Source: Burkholderia lata
GTDB lineage: Bacteria > Pseudomonadota > Gammaproteobacteria > Burkholderiales > Burkholderiaceae
Reading direction: 5' to 3'
Length of the DNA stretch: 63,336 nt
Assembly: GCF_902499335.1 (NCBI RefSeq)
Contig: NZ_CABVQK010000026.1
Location: forward strand, 1 to 63,336
Shown: piece after piece, positions 27,688 through 36,904 of the stretch
Numbering within the stretch: position 1 is the first letter of the stretch
Layout: each line of letters opens with the position of its first letter
Program-made: the position numbers and the translations under genes
Notes under the pieces: generated by a model
Seen by the model: the letters and a program-made list of their open reading frames with translations, nothing else
Databases searched by the model: none
What the model was told of the DNA's origin: nothing

Positions 27688-28435
27688 TCGATTGTTCCAG
27701 TGCCTGCGGCTTGTCGGCGGCCGCGGATGCGCCGTCGAGGTTGGCGATCAGACGGCGCACCAGCGTGTGGGCGACGTCGTTCCAGTCGGCGGCAACCTCG
27801 AGGCTCGCCATGTCGACAGTTTCCAGTCCGGCATAGCCGCACGGGTTGATCGCAAGAAACGGGCGCAGATCCATCTTCACGTTCAGGCTCAGCCCGTGAT
27901 AGCTGCAGCCGTTGCGGATCTTCAGGCCGAGGGCCGCGATTTTCGCGCCCTCGTGCACGCCGGATGCCACGTAGATCCCGGGCGCACCCGCCTTGCGGAC
28001 CGAAGCGAGATTATACGCCGCGAGGGTTTCGATCACGGCCTCCTCGATCTTCGTCACCAGCGTGCGCACCATCAGCTTGCGCCGGCGCAGGTCCAACAGA
28101 AGGTACGCGATGATCTGGCCGGGGCCGTGGTAAGTGATTTGCCCGCCGCGGTCGACCTTCACGAGCGGCACGCCGCTGTCGGCCACCAGCAGGTGGGCCG
28201 GGTCGCCGGCCTGGCCGAGCGTGTAGACCGGCGGGTGCTCGACCAGCCAGATCTCGTCGCCGGTGTCGGCCGTGCGCGTGTCGGTGAACGCGCGCATCGC
28301 GTCGAAGCTCGTCTCGTAGGTCTCGACGCCCCGCCAGCGCACGGTGACCGGCGGGGCCGGCTGATCCGGGGACCCGGCGGGCGATGCGGAAACGGCAACA
28401 GGCGTGGACACAATGGAAACCGGCGAAACGGACAT
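27680..28435 (-). CDS. lipB: Octanoyltransferase
   Basis: LipB moves octanoate from acyl carrier protein to lipoyl domains, the first step of lipoate synthesis. The 251-aa protein contains HPPVYTLGQAGDPAHLL, the RGGQITYHGPGQ motif, the catalytic Lys/Cys region GAKIAALGLKIRNGCSYHGLSLNV, and INPCGYAGL. An N-terminal extension of about 30 low-complexity residues rich in Ser, Pro, Ala and Val precedes the domain, so the start could be further inside. The stop overlaps the lipA start. Confidence 0.95.
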   Translation of the reverse strand: MSVSPVSIVSTPVAVSASPAGSPDQPAPPVTVRWRGVETYETSFDAMRAFTDTRTADTGDEIWLVEHPPVYTLGQAGDPAHLLVADSGVPLVKVDRGGQITYHGPGQIIAYLLLDLRRRKLMVRTLVTKIEEAVIETLAAYNLASVRKAGAPGIYVASGVHEGAKIAALGLKIRNGCSYHGLSLNVKMDLRPFLAINPCGYAGLETVDMASLEVAADWNDVAHTLVRRLIANLDGASAAADKPQALEQSND

Positions 28436-28519
28436 GGGCGGTAGTTTACCGAAAACCCGTGGGTCTCGCCGGCCTTGGGAGAGGGACGGATCGCCGGTAT
28501 CCGTCGGAGGAAATGATGG

Positions 28520-28846
28520 TCAGACGGTGCGCCATCCGTCGTGGAGCAGCGCAGTCACGCGTTCGCGCAGCCGTGCCAGCCCGCCGAGCGCGACTTCCCG
28601 GGGCGGACGCGACACCGAGAACGCCACGCGCGTGCCCTCCCGGCCTTCCGCGCTGAGCCACAGCCGCTCGCCGCGGCGCAGCTTCAGCGTCTCGCCGTCG
28701 ACCAGGAAGTAGTCGTTGACGTCGTTGCTGCGCGTCGCCCACACCGGCCCGCACTGAACCACCAGCCGCGTGCTGCGTTGTACCTTCATCGGCACGGTTT
28801 CGCCCGCGGGGATTTCGAACGTGATGCTTGAAGAAATTTCTTGCAT
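28520..28846 (-). CDS. DUF2917 protein
   Basis: This 108-aa protein begins MQEISSSITFEIPAGETVPM. The sequence fits the DUF2917 family of small beta-rich cupin-like proteins, with motifs WATRSNDVNDYFLVDGETL and RGERLWLSAEG. ATG at 28846 is preferred because GGAG lies six bases before it. It is divergent from a LysR gene and precedes lipB on the same strand by 84 bp. The function is unknown. The pairing with a divergent GcvA-like regulator suggests control by that regulator. Confidence 0.8.
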   Translation of the reverse strand: MQEISSSITFEIPAGETVPMKVQRSTRLVVQCGPVWATRSNDVNDYFLVDGETLKLRRGERLWLSAEGREGTRVAFSVSRPPREVALGGLARLRERVTALLHDGWRTV

Positions 28847-28948
28847 GATCGACTCCGCCAATAAGTGCTTCGATGGCTACAATCGTAGTCACTTCAAGGC
28901 GTCTGACAAAACGACCAATTTTCACGTCGATGTGAGGAAAATTAGCAA

Positions 28949-29935
28949 ATGGACCTCCGCCAGCTACCTGCGCTGAACGCGATTCGCGCGTTCGAAGCCG
29001 CCGCCCGTCACGAGAATTTCTCGCGCGCCGCCGACGAGTTGTACGTCACGCACGGCGCGGTCAGCCACCAGGTACGCGCGCTCGAGGAGGAGCTCGGCGT
29101 GCAGCTGTTCACCCGCAACGGCAAGCGGCTGTGCCTGACCGACGCCGGCATGCGCTACGCGCAGCAGATCCGCACCGCGTTGATGGTGATCGCCGATGCG
29201 ACCCGCGACGTGCGCGCGAGCGACCGCGACCGGCGGCTCGTGGTGTCGATGCTGTCGTCGTTCGCCGCGCGCTTCATCACGCCGCGCATCGGCTCGTTCA
29301 TCGAGCGGCATCCGGAAATCGACGTCGAGCTGCAGTCGACCAACTCGCTCACCGATTTCGCGCGCGACGACGTCGATCTCGCGATCCGCTTCGGCCATGG
29401 CAACTATCCGGGGCTGCACGTCGAGCCGCTGTTCGACGAGGTGTTCTTTCCGGCGTGCGCGCCGACGCTGAACGGCGGCAAGCTGCCGCAAACGCCCTCC
29501 GATCTCGTGCACTACAACCTGCTGCGCTCGGACGACGAGCTGTGGCGGCCGTGGTTCGACGCGGCCGGGCTCAAGACGCTGACCGAGCCGAAGCGGGGGA
29601 TTCTGTATCAGGATTCGTCGAACCTGCTGCTGGCCGCGATCGACGGCCAGGGCATCGCGCTGGTGCGCCGCTCACTCGCGGTGCACGACCTGCTCGACGG
29701 GCGCATCGTGCGCCTGTTCGACATCGACGGGCCGAGCCCGTGGCACTATTTTTTCGTGTGTCCGCCGCCGCTCCTGAACACGCCGCGCGTGCAGGCGTTC
29801 AGGACCTGGCTGCTTCAGGAAGTCGCCGAATACAAGCGGCTGTGCGACGAGCTGGACGCGCGGCGCGCGGCGGGGAAGACCCCCGCCGAGTGCGCGCAGG
29901 AAGGAGGATGGCGGGCGCTTAGAGCACAACCTTGA
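28949..29935 (+). CDS. LysR-family regulator, GcvA-like
   Basis: The regulator has 328 aa. The N-terminal helix-turn-helix LPALNAIRAFEAAARHENFSRAADELYVTHGAVSHQVRALEEELG (landmarks LNAIRAFEAAAR and THGAVS) is typical of the GcvA branch. An effector-binding domain follows, and a GAGGAA precedes the start. It is divergent from the DUF2917 gene; CTAC-aatc-GTAG (28877-28888) in the shared region is a possible operator. Its 3' end overlaps that of ybeD by 17 bp. In Escherichia coli a LysR gene (ybeF) sits at the matching place between lipB and lipA. Confidence 0.9.
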   Translation: MDLRQLPALNAIRAFEAAARHENFSRAADELYVTHGAVSHQVRALEEELGVQLFTRNGKRLCLTDAGMRYAQQIRTALMVIADATRDVRASDRDRRLVVSMLSSFAARFITPRIGSFIERHPEIDVELQSTNSLTDFARDDVDLAIRFGHGNYPGLHVEPLFDEVFFPACAPTLNGGKLPQTPSDLVHYNLLRSDDELWRPWFDAAGLKTLTEPKRGILYQDSSNLLLAAIDGQGIALVRRSLAVHDLLDGRIVRLFDIDGPSPWHYFFVCPPPLLNTPRVQAFRTWLLQEVAEYKRLCDELDARRAAGKTPAECAQEGGWRALRAQP

Positions 29936-30227
29936 CCATCGGATGGCCGGTCAGTGCGCGGTAGATGTTGTCGAGCTGTTCCTGGCTCGTCGCCCGCACG
30001 GTGATCGTGAGGCCCGTGTAATTGCCGCCGCTCGACGCACGCTCCTCGATCTTCTCGACATCGATCTCGTTGTCGTGAACGGCGACGACCTTGAAGATCG
30101 TGTCCTTGAACTCGGGGTGCGCCTTGCCCATGATCTTGATCGGGAAATCGCACGGGAACTCCAGCAGCGACTCCTTCCGGGTATCGATCGCGCCGGTCAC
30201 CTCGATGGTTTTGGTCGGTTCGCTCAT
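29919..30227 (-). CDS. ybeD: YbeD-family protein (DUF493)
   Basis: This 102-aa protein has an ACT-like fold. Family marks are the PCDFPIKIMGKAHPEF segment, a central acidic stretch, and GNYTGLTITVRATSQEQLDNIYRALTGHPMVKVVL at the C-terminus (family landmarks YTGLT and TGHPMV). The start codon overlaps the stop of the aminotransferase gene, so the two are coupled. It is conserved beside lipB and dac genes in proteobacteria. Its biochemical role is unknown; a regulatory link to lipoate metabolism has been suggested from context only. Confidence 0.92.
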   Translation of the reverse strand: MSEPTKTIEVTGAIDTRKESLLEFPCDFPIKIMGKAHPEFKDTIFKVVAVHDNEIDVEKIEERASSGGNYTGLTITVRATSQEQLDNIYRALTGHPMVKVVL

Positions 30228-31153
30228 CACTTTCTCCGGGTTAGGTCAAACTGTTCAAACTCGCGCGACTTCGCGCGCTGGTACGCGTCATACAACGCCG
30301 CGAACACGGGGCCCGGCTTGCCGCCCTGCACGGGCAGATCGTCGAGCGACGTGACGGGCAGCACTTCCTTGGTGGCCGACGTGATCATGATTTCGTCGGC
30401 TGCGCGCAATTCCACTTCGCTGATCTCGCGCGCGACGAACGGAATCTTGCATTCGTCGGCCAGCTCCTCGATCAGCGCATAGCGGATCCCCTCGAGGATC
30501 TTGTTGCTGCGCGGCGGCGCGAGCAGCTCGCCGTTCTTCACGATCCACACGTTCGACGACGATCCTTCCGTCAGGTTGCCGTCGCGCAGCTGCAGCGTCT
30601 CGAACGCATCGCGTTCGGCCGCATGCTGCGCCATCAGCACGTTGCCGAGCAGCGAGATCGACTTGATGTCGCAATGCAGCCAGCGGCGATCCTCGGCCGT
30701 CACGCAGCGCACGCCCTGCGCGCGCTCCTCTGCCGACGGCAGGCGCAGCGGGCTCGTCATCGCGAACACCGTCGGCACCGCGTTCGCCGGAAACGCGTGG
30801 CCGCGCTTCGCGACGCCGCGTGTCACCTGCAGGTACACGAGCGCGTTGCCGTCGCCGAGCCCTTCGGCATTCGCCGCGACCACACGCTCGATCAGCGCAC
30901 GCCAGCCCGCGTCGTCGTGCGGGTTGGCGATGCCGATCTTCTTCAGGCTGCGCTCGAGCCGTGCCAGATGCTGCTCGATCCGGAACGGCACGTGCGCGCC
31001 GTCGTGCGCATAAACGGGGACAACTTCATACACGCCGTCGCCGAAGATGAACCCGCGGTCGAGCACCGGTACACGGGCTTCCGACAGCGGCACCATTTCC
31101 TCCTGCGACGACACGCTGAGGTAGACGATCGGTTCAAATTCGGCTTGGCTCAT
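30227..31153 (-). CDS. dat: D-amino acid aminotransferase (class IV, PLP)
   Basis: This fold-type IV transaminase (308 aa) makes or interconverts D-amino acids such as D-alanine and D-glutamate. It shows DRGFIFGDGVYEVVPVY, the PLP-binding Lys164 in CDIKSISLLGNV, and EGSSSNVWIVKNGEL. Family members also include branched-chain aminotransferases and ADC lyase, but the spacing and context beside a D-alanyl-D-alanine carboxypeptidase favour the D-amino acid enzyme. It follows dacC by 48 bases and overlaps ybeD, so the three probably form one operon. Confidence 0.88.
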   Translation of the reverse strand: MSQAEFEPIVYLSVSSQEEMVPLSEARVPVLDRGFIFGDGVYEVVPVYAHDGAHVPFRIEQHLARLERSLKKIGIANPHDDAGWRALIERVVAANAEGLGDGNALVYLQVTRGVAKRGHAFPANAVPTVFAMTSPLRLPSAEERAQGVRCVTAEDRRWLHCDIKSISLLGNVLMAQHAAERDAFETLQLRDGNLTEGSSSNVWIVKNGELLAPPRSNKILEGIRYALIEELADECKIPFVAREISEVELRAADEIMITSATKEVLPVTSLDDLPVQGGKPGPVFAALYDAYQRAKSREFEQFDLTRRK

Positions 31154-31201
31154 AGCTATGACAGATGGGGATGAAGTCGTGAAAACAAAGGCCCGTCGTG
31201 C

Positions 31202-32515
31202 TTACTTCTTCTTGCTGAACATCAGCAGGATCGAGTCCCAGATACGTCCGAAGATACCCGCTTCCGGCACGGCCTGCAGTGCGACGACCGGGAATTCGGA
31301 CAGCGTCTTGCCGTCGGCGACGATCTTCACGGTGCCGACCTGCTGGCCTTCCGCGAGCGGCGCGATCAGCGGCGCGTTGACGTCGACTTCCGTCTTGATC
31401 TTGTCGCCGAGGCCGCGCGGCACGGTCGCCCACTGGTCGCCCTTCACGCCGACCTGCACGGTGTTTTCCTTGCCCTTGTAGATGCGCGGCGTCGACATCG
31501 CCTGGCCGCCCTTGAACAGGCGCACCGAATCGAACGCGCTGTAGCCGTAGTTCAGCATCTTCATGCTGTCCTGCGTGCGCTCGCCTTCCTTCTGCTCGCC
31601 CATCATCACCGACACCAGGCGGCGCTGGCCGTCCACACCCGGGATCGCGCGCTTCGCCGACGCGATCAGGCAGTAGCCGGCCGCTTGCGTATGGCCCGTC
31701 TTCAGGCCGTCGACCGTCGGGTCGAGCCACAGCAGGCGGTTGCGGTTGCCCTGGCGGATGTTGTTGTACTTGAATTCCTTCTCCGAGAAGATGCTGTAGT
31801 ACTGCGGAAAATCGCGGATCAGGTGGGCGGACAGCTTCGCGAGGTCGCCGGCCGTCGTGTAGTGGTTCGGGTCGGGCATGCCGTTCACGTCGGCGAAGTG
31901 CGTGCCCTTCATGCCAAGGCGCTGCGCCTCGTCGTTCATCAGCGTGACGAACTGCCCTTCGCTGCCGCCGACGAGTTCGGCCAGCGCGATCGCGGCGTCG
32001 TTGCCCGACTGGATGATCATCCCGTACACGAGGTCGTGCACCGACACCGGCTTGTTCGCCTCGATGAACATGCGCGACTCGTCGCGGCCGACGCGGCGCA
32101 CGGCTTCGCTCGGCGTGACGATCTGCTCCATCGAGATCTTCTTCTTGTCGAGCGCCTCGAACACGAGGTACGCCGTCATCAGCTTCGTCAGCGACGCGGG
32201 TTCGACGCGTTCGTCGGCATTGCCCGATGCAAGCACCGTGTTGCTGGTCGCATCGACGAGCACCCACGAGCGCGCGTTCACGCCCGGCGGCGGCACTGCG
32301 CCCGGCATGTAGGTCGCGGGCGCGCCGGTGAACTGCTCGGTGGCGGCCGGTGCCGCATGCGCGGCCTTGGCCTTGGCGGCCGGCTTCGCCTCGGCGACGA
32401 CGATCGTCGACGCGAGCGCGACGGGCAGCATCACGCCGAGCGCGACGTTGCGCGCAGCGGTGCCGAAGGCGATGGAAGAAGCGAGGGACTTGAGGCCTTG
32501 GGGAGACAGACGCAT
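31202..32515 (-). CDS. dacC: D-alanyl-D-alanine carboxypeptidase (PBP5/6 type)
   Basis: This penicillin-binding protein (437 aa) trims pentapeptides of peptidoglycan in the periplasm. A signal peptide ends around residue 42. The serine-protease-like triad motifs are S108-LT-K111 (ASLTK), SGN (170-172) and KTG (272-274). The C-terminal beta domain ends in an amphipathic FGRIWDSILLMFSKKK for membrane attachment. The start ATG at 32515 gives the usual length. It leads the dacC-dat-ybeD operon. A consensus-like TATAAT lies at 32742-32747 on the same strand. Confidence 0.93.
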   Translation of the reverse strand: MRLSPQGLKSLASSIAFGTAARNVALGVMLPVALASTIVVAEAKPAAKAKAAHAAPAATEQFTGAPATYMPGAVPPPGVNARSWVLVDATSNTVLASGNADERVEPASLTKLMTAYLVFEALDKKKISMEQIVTPSEAVRRVGRDESRMFIEANKPVSVHDLVYGMIIQSGNDAAIALAELVGGSEGQFVTLMNDEAQRLGMKGTHFADVNGMPDPNHYTTAGDLAKLSAHLIRDFPQYYSIFSEKEFKYNNIRQGNRNRLLWLDPTVDGLKTGHTQAAGYCLIASAKRAIPGVDGQRRLVSVMMGEQKEGERTQDSMKMLNYGYSAFDSVRLFKGGQAMSTPRIYKGKENTVQVGVKGDQWATVPRGLGDKIKTEVDVNAPLIAPLAEGQQVGTVKIVADGKTLSEFPVVALQAVPEAGIFGRIWDSILLMFSKKK

Positions 32516-33004
32516 GATCGATTCAGGCTGATGGCAGAAAGTGCGGTGCGAAACGCGCAGGGTTGAACGGCAAGGCGGCGGGCGTTTCGGGCACTCGCCC
32601 GAAAATCGTCGGGCGACGCGAAACGCGCCGGTTGGACTCGTGCGGACGCGTTCGGTTCGCGGCCGTCGCGAGCGGGCGGACAGGCGGCGAAACGAGCGCC
32701 GCATGGGCCCAGCCGGGCCGCGGGCGACGCGGAATCCGGCCATTATACGTGGCCGCGCAGGGCGTTTTCGCGAACCTGGCGCCGGACGGCCGCACATCGG
32801 CATCGGGCGCAGGGGGTCGGCAAGCTGCACGTCATCGCACGCGAAGGTGTGCGAAAGGCATGTGCAGGCGAGGTGGAAGTCGGGATGCGCCGCGCGGTGC
32901 GGCGCGATGTCGCGCGAAGGGAGAACGCGCGTCCGGTGCGTGCCGGAGGTCGTGCGTGAGATGTGACGCGGGCTACCGGCGCTACGCCGGCGCCCGCGTA
33001 CCGG
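32516..33004. other. Long intergenic region before dacC
   Basis: No gene is supported in these 489 bases. On the minus strand TATAAT (32742-32747) is a good -10 for dacC, but no matching -35 is seen. It would give a leader of about 220 nt. The rest is GC-rich without clear repeats or terminators. Confidence 0.4.
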
Positions 33005-33649
33005 CTAGCGCCAGGCGTCGACGATGATGCGCTTCAGCACGTGCAGCTTGCGATGCAGGAAATGCTCGGCGCCGGGGATTACGACGACCGGCAGTTCCTG
33101 CGGCCGCGCCCAGTCGTACACCGACGCGATCGGCACGGTGTCGTCGGTTTCACCGTGGATCACGAGCGTGTTCTCGGGCACGTCGGCCACCTGCCAGCGG
33201 CTCGCGGCCGTGCCGACGAACACCATCCGTTCGATCGTCTCGCCCGCGTCGCGCAGCCGCTTCGCGACGTGCGACAGCACGAAGGTGCCGAACGAGAAGC
33301 CCGCGAGCACGAGCGGCAGGTCGGCATACGCGGGCTGCGCACGCATGTGCGCGAGCACCGCAAGCAGGTCGTCGGCCTCGCCGGTGCCGTTGTCGTGCAC
33401 GCCCTCGGTCGCGCCGACGCCGCGGAAGTTCGACCGGAACACGACGTAGTTCAACTGCACGAGCGTGCGCGCGAGCGTCTGCGCGACCTTGTTGTCCATC
33501 GTGCCGCCGAACAGCGGATGCGGATGCGCGACGAGCGCGATGCCGCGCGGTGCGGCGCCGCTTTCGCGCACGGCGTCGGGAAGGTCGACCGCGATTTCGA
33601 TCTGCCCGACCGGGCCCGCGATCAGCGACTTCTGCGTATGAACGTTCAT
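33005..33649 (-). CDS. Alpha/beta hydrolase
   Basis: This 214-aa cytosolic alpha/beta hydrolase has the nucleophile elbow GFSFG (Ser near residue 117), HPHPLFGGTMDNKV at the oxyanion region, the acid Asp in HGETDDTVP, and the catalytic His in GAEHFLHRK. The family includes dienelactone-hydrolase-like and CocE/YpfH-like proteins often labelled only as hydrolase. It begins 13 bases after the ferredoxin gene, so they are co-transcribed. The substrate is unknown. Confidence 0.87.
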   Translation of the reverse strand: MNVHTQKSLIAGPVGQIEIAVDLPDAVRESGAAPRGIALVAHPHPLFGGTMDNKVAQTLARTLVQLNYVVFRSNFRGVGATEGVHDNGTGEADDLLAVLAHMRAQPAYADLPLVLAGFSFGTFVLSHVAKRLRDAGETIERMVFVGTAASRWQVADVPENTLVIHGETDDTVPIASVYDWARPQELPVVVIPGAEHFLHRKLHVLKRIIVDAWR

Positions 33650-33662
33650 TCGGCCGGCCCGC

Positions 33663-33980
33663 TCAGATCTTCAGGCGGTCGACGACCTTGCCGTCGCGCA
33701 GGTGCGATTCGACGATCTCGTCGATGTCGGCCTGGTCGACGTACGTGTACCACGTGCCTTCCGGATACACGACCATCACGGGCCCTTCCTCGCAGCGGTC
33801 GAGGCAGCCAGCCTTGTTGATGCGAACCTTGCCGGGCCCCGCGAGGCCGAGCTCCTTCACGCGCTTTTTCGCGTATTCCTGCATGGTCTGCGCGTCGCAT
33901 TGCGCACAGCTCGGGCGTTCGGCGCCCGGATCGCGCTGGTTCAGGCAGAAGAAGACGTGGTGCTGGTAGTAGGAATCCAT
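33663..33980 (-). CDS. Thioredoxin-like [2Fe-2S] ferredoxin
   Basis: This 105-aa electron carrier has a thioredoxin fold. Four cysteines in the family pattern are in FFCLNQRDPGAERPSC and KAGCLDRCEEGP, which bind the [2Fe-2S] cluster; QCDAQ adds a further Cys. The C-terminal PEGTWYTYVDQADIDEIV matches the (2Fe-2S) ferredoxin family found in many betaproteobacteria. It is cotranscribed with the hydrolase. The redox partner is not indicated. Confidence 0.9.
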   Translation of the reverse strand: MDSYYQHHVFFCLNQRDPGAERPSCAQCDAQTMQEYAKKRVKELGLAGPGKVRINKAGCLDRCEEGPVMVVYPEGTWYTYVDQADIDEIVESHLRDGKVVDRLKI

Positions 33981-34123
33981 GATGGTGACGAGCGGCCCGG
34001 CGCGAAGCCGTGCGGAAAGAGGAGCGATTGCCGCTGCGCGGGGCAACGGAGGATGCGGACGATTATAGCGAGCGGCACGCGCCACTGCCTGCGATACCGC
34101 CGCCGCGCCACCGCAGCCCCGCG

Positions 34124-35275
34124 TCAGCGGCGCAAGGCAGCCGGCAGCCACGCGTGCTCGACGCGCTGGCCGAGCCAGATCAGCGCCGCGTAGGGCCAGA
34201 TCCATGCGAGCCAGCGCGCGAGGCTGTTGAAGTGCACGTAGCGGCCCTGCCGCCAGCCCGACAGCGTGAAATCGAAGAACGGATTGACGGGCAGCAGGTT
34301 CACGAGCGCCACGCCGGCCAGCAGCGCGAGCGCCGCAAGCGTCGCGCGCCAGGTCGCCGGCACGTGCAGCGCGACGAGCGCGGCCGCGAACCCGAGCTCG
34401 ATCCCGAGCCGCGCGCCGGGTGTCGCCCACACGACGACGAGGCCGGTGGCCGACTGCATGAACGTCGCGGCCGCCTTCAGCACGAGCGTCGCGGCGACAA
34501 GCGCGATCAGGAGCCGGATGCGCGGCGCGCGCGGCCGCATCGCGAGCGACGCGATCGTCAGCGCGGCGAACAGCATCAGCCCGCCGAGCGCGGCCTCCCA
34601 CCCGGAGTCGGACAGCCAGCCGTCGACGCGCTCGGGCCATTCGCCCACGCGCCACGCGGCCGGCAGCCACGCAAGCAGCGCGTCCTGCATCGACACGTCC
34701 GCACGCTCCCACAGCGCGGCCGGCCAGTCGCCGATGCCGAACAGGAACGGCGACGGGAACAGGATCGCGAACGGCCACAGCCCGGCGAGCAGCAGCGGCG
34801 TCGCGCCGTCGTTCTCGAACCACGCGAAGCGCAGCCGGCGCAGCGCGCCGCGATCGAGCAGCGCACCGGTGGCCGGCGCGACGAGCGCCGCGCCCAGCAG
34901 CGCGCCGAGCGCATTGGCCGCGAGATCGAGATTCGACGCGACGCGCGTCGGCAGGTAGGTTTGCAGCGCTTCCATCGAGCCCGACAGCAGCACGCCGAGC
35001 CCGGCCGCGATCAGCGTCGCGGCCACGCCGCGCCAGCGCGGGTGCAGCGCGAGCACGGCAAGCGCGCCGAACGGCATGTAGCCGAGCACGTTCGTGACCA
35101 CGTCGAATGCGGTCACGTAGCGCTGCATCGGCGCGAACAGGTAGTCGAACGGCCCGATGCCGAGCGACACCCAGCCTCCGAACGGATACAGCGACGCGTA
35201 GACGATAAGCGCCGCGTAAGCGGCAAAGGCCTGCCGTGCGAGCGGCGATGCACGTGGGGTGCCGGTCGCGCTCAT
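34124..35275 (-). CDS. VanZ-like family membrane protein
   Basis: This inner-membrane protein has 383 aa and about ten hydrophobic segments. The N-terminal part holds the VanZ-like features YASLYPFGGW, DVVTNVLGYMPFG and SGSMEALQTYLPTRVASNLDLAANALGALLG, which form the acidic/aromatic core of the family. Despite the name, such proteins need not confer glycopeptide resistance. It lies 19 bases after the lipoprotein gene of the MCE transport operon and is likely its last gene. Function is unknown. Confidence 0.85.
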   Translation of the reverse strand: MSATGTPRASPLARQAFAAYAALIVYASLYPFGGWVSLGIGPFDYLFAPMQRYVTAFDVVTNVLGYMPFGALAVLALHPRWRGVAATLIAAGLGVLLSGSMEALQTYLPTRVASNLDLAANALGALLGAALVAPATGALLDRGALRRLRFAWFENDGATPLLLAGLWPFAILFPSPFLFGIGDWPAALWERADVSMQDALLAWLPAAWRVGEWPERVDGWLSDSGWEAALGGLMLFAALTIASLAMRPRAPRIRLLIALVAATLVLKAAATFMQSATGLVVVWATPGARLGIELGFAAALVALHVPATWRATLAALALLAGVALVNLLPVNPFFDFTLSGWRQGRYVHFNSLARWLAWIWPYAALIWLGQRVEHAWLPAALRR

Positions 35276-35294
35276 CGCGGCTGCGCGGCACGCG

Positions 35295-35918
35295 TCACGG
35301 CGTGCCCGCGTACGCCTGCATGCCGACCCACGCGGCGATCTGCGACACGAGCTGGTCGCTCGCCGTCGCGAGCGCGCGGGCACCGCCCGCCGCGTCGGGC
35401 GTGCTCGACGGCGCGCGGGCGACGAACGTGCGCTGGCCGAGCACCTTGCCGTCCAGCGTCAGCGTCGCGCGCGCGGTGACGGCGCCGTGGCTCTGCGACT
35501 GGCCGTCGAACACCTGTTCGAATTCGTTCAGGTCGACCTTGAGGGTCGGCGCGCGCACGCCGTCGGATCCCTCGAGCACCGTGCCGCGCGACGACAGCGC
35601 ACCGCGCAGCCGCTGCGTGAGCAGCTGCGCGGGCGGTGCCGTCCAGCGGCTGTCGCGATAGACGGCCACGTGCTGCGCATCCACGTACGCGAGGCGGTAG
35701 GCGAACTTGTCGGAATCGAGCGCGTCGGGCGCGGCGACGTCGAGCACCTTCAGCGCGGGGCCCGGGCCTGCGGTCACGACCGACGTGGCCGGCCCGAGGT
35801 CATAGCGGACATTCGACAGCACCGCGCTGTTGCCGGCGCAGCCGGCCGCGAGCGACAGTGTCAGCACGGCAAGCGCGGCCGCGGCGGGACGCAGCGCGCG
35901 GTCAAGGATTCGTGGCAT
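35295..35918 (-). CDS. ABC-type transport auxiliary lipoprotein (PqiC/MlaX type)
   Basis: This 207-aa outer- or inner-membrane lipoprotein has a signal peptide ending at the lipobox LAAGC (about residue 27 of the chosen start). It belongs to the ABC_trans_aux/PqiC family, with YRLAYVDAQHVAVYRDSRWTAPPAQLLTQRL as the family-like core (landmarks VAVYRDSRW and PAQLLTQRL). ATG at 35918 has AGGA seven bases before; ATGs at 35933 and 35960 are alternatives. It is coupled to the MCE protein gene and should help pass lipids across the periplasm. Confidence 0.87.
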   Translation of the reverse strand: MPRILDRALRPAAAALAVLTLSLAAGCAGNSAVLSNVRYDLGPATSVVTAGPGPALKVLDVAAPDALDSDKFAYRLAYVDAQHVAVYRDSRWTAPPAQLLTQRLRGALSSRGTVLEGSDGVRAPTLKVDLNEFEQVFDGQSQSHGAVTARATLTLDGKVLGQRTFVARAPSSTPDAAGGARALATASDQLVSQIAAWVGMQAYAGTP

Positions 35919-35956
35919 GGCGTGTTCCTGCATGATGTTTCCGGTTTCGATGGGTG

Positions 35957-36886
35957 TCACTGCCCGGCCGTCGCACCCGGCCAGGCGAAGCCCGGCTCGC
36001 CGGGGCCCGGCGCCGCGCCGGGCGAACCGAACAACAGACTGCGCGGATTGCGGCCAAGTTCACCGGCCACGTCCTTCAATTGCCGCGACGCGTCGCCGAC
36101 ACTGCCGGCCAGCGCATTGAAGCGCGGCAGCGTGTCGTACTGCACGCGCGCGTTGAGGTCGTTCAGCGCGACACCGATCTGATCCGCGGCCGTGCCGGCC
36201 TTGTTCAGGTTCGACACGAGCGGCCCGTTCGGCTGCAGCAGCGTGTTCGCCGACGCCATCGCGCGGTTCACCTCGTGCATCGTTTCCGGCAGTGCAGTCA
36301 CCGCCGGGCCGAGCTGCTTCGTCAGCGTGGCCGCGCCGTCGGCCGCGTGCTGCAGGCTTTCGGCGGTCGCGCGCAACTGCTCGCGCATCTCGGGCGACAT
36401 CAGCGCATTCGCGCTCTTCGCGGCCATTTCGAGCTGCCGCAGCAGCACGTCGCCGCGCTCCTGGATCTGGTCGAACAGGCTCGGCCGCATCGGGATCTGC
36501 GCGATCGCCTTCGTCGACGACGGCAGCGGCGCCAGGTCGCGGCCCGTGTCCTCGAGCTGCACGAACGCGATGCCCGTCACGCCCTGGAAGCCCAGGCTGC
36601 CGTAAGTGGACTGCGTGATCGGCGCGTCGTGGTCGACGAGGATGCGGATCCGGATCTGGCCCGGGTGCGCGCGATCGAAGCCGATCGACTGCACCTTGCC
36701 GACGTCGAGGCCGCGAAAGCGCACGGCCGCGTCCGGGAACAGCCCCGTCACGTTGGTGCGCGCGAGCAGGTCGTACGGCACGCGCACGGTGCGGTCGACG
36801 TTGAACCAGAACACGGTGCCCGCGATCGCGAGCGTCAGCGCGATCGTGAACAGGCCGGCCCAGAACGCATGTGATTTGTTTTCCAT
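35957..36886 (-). CDS. MCE-domain (MlaD-like) lipid transport protein
   Basis: The protein has 309 aa, one N-terminal membrane helix (AGLFTIALTLAIAGTVFWF), and a periplasmic MCE domain with the hallmark LFPDAAVRFRGLDVGKVQSIGFD (landmarks VRFRGLDVGKV and GVTGIAFVQLE). A long coiled-coil-like C-terminal region follows. MCE rings form channels for phospholipids or sterol-like compounds. It sits between an ABC ATPase and an auxiliary lipoprotein in a permease-ATPase-MCE-lipoprotein operon, the standard composition of an Mla-like importer or exporter. Confidence 0.92.
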   Translation of the reverse strand: MENKSHAFWAGLFTIALTLAIAGTVFWFNVDRTVRVPYDLLARTNVTGLFPDAAVRFRGLDVGKVQSIGFDRAHPGQIRIRILVDHDAPITQSTYGSLGFQGVTGIAFVQLEDTGRDLAPLPSSTKAIAQIPMRPSLFDQIQERGDVLLRQLEMAAKSANALMSPEMREQLRATAESLQHAADGAATLTKQLGPAVTALPETMHEVNRAMASANTLLQPNGPLVSNLNKAGTAADQIGVALNDLNARVQYDTLPRFNALAGSVGDASRQLKDVAGELGRNPRSLLFGSPGAAPGPGEPGFAWPGATAGQ

Positions 36887-36904
36887 TCGCGGATTCCTTC
36901 GTGC

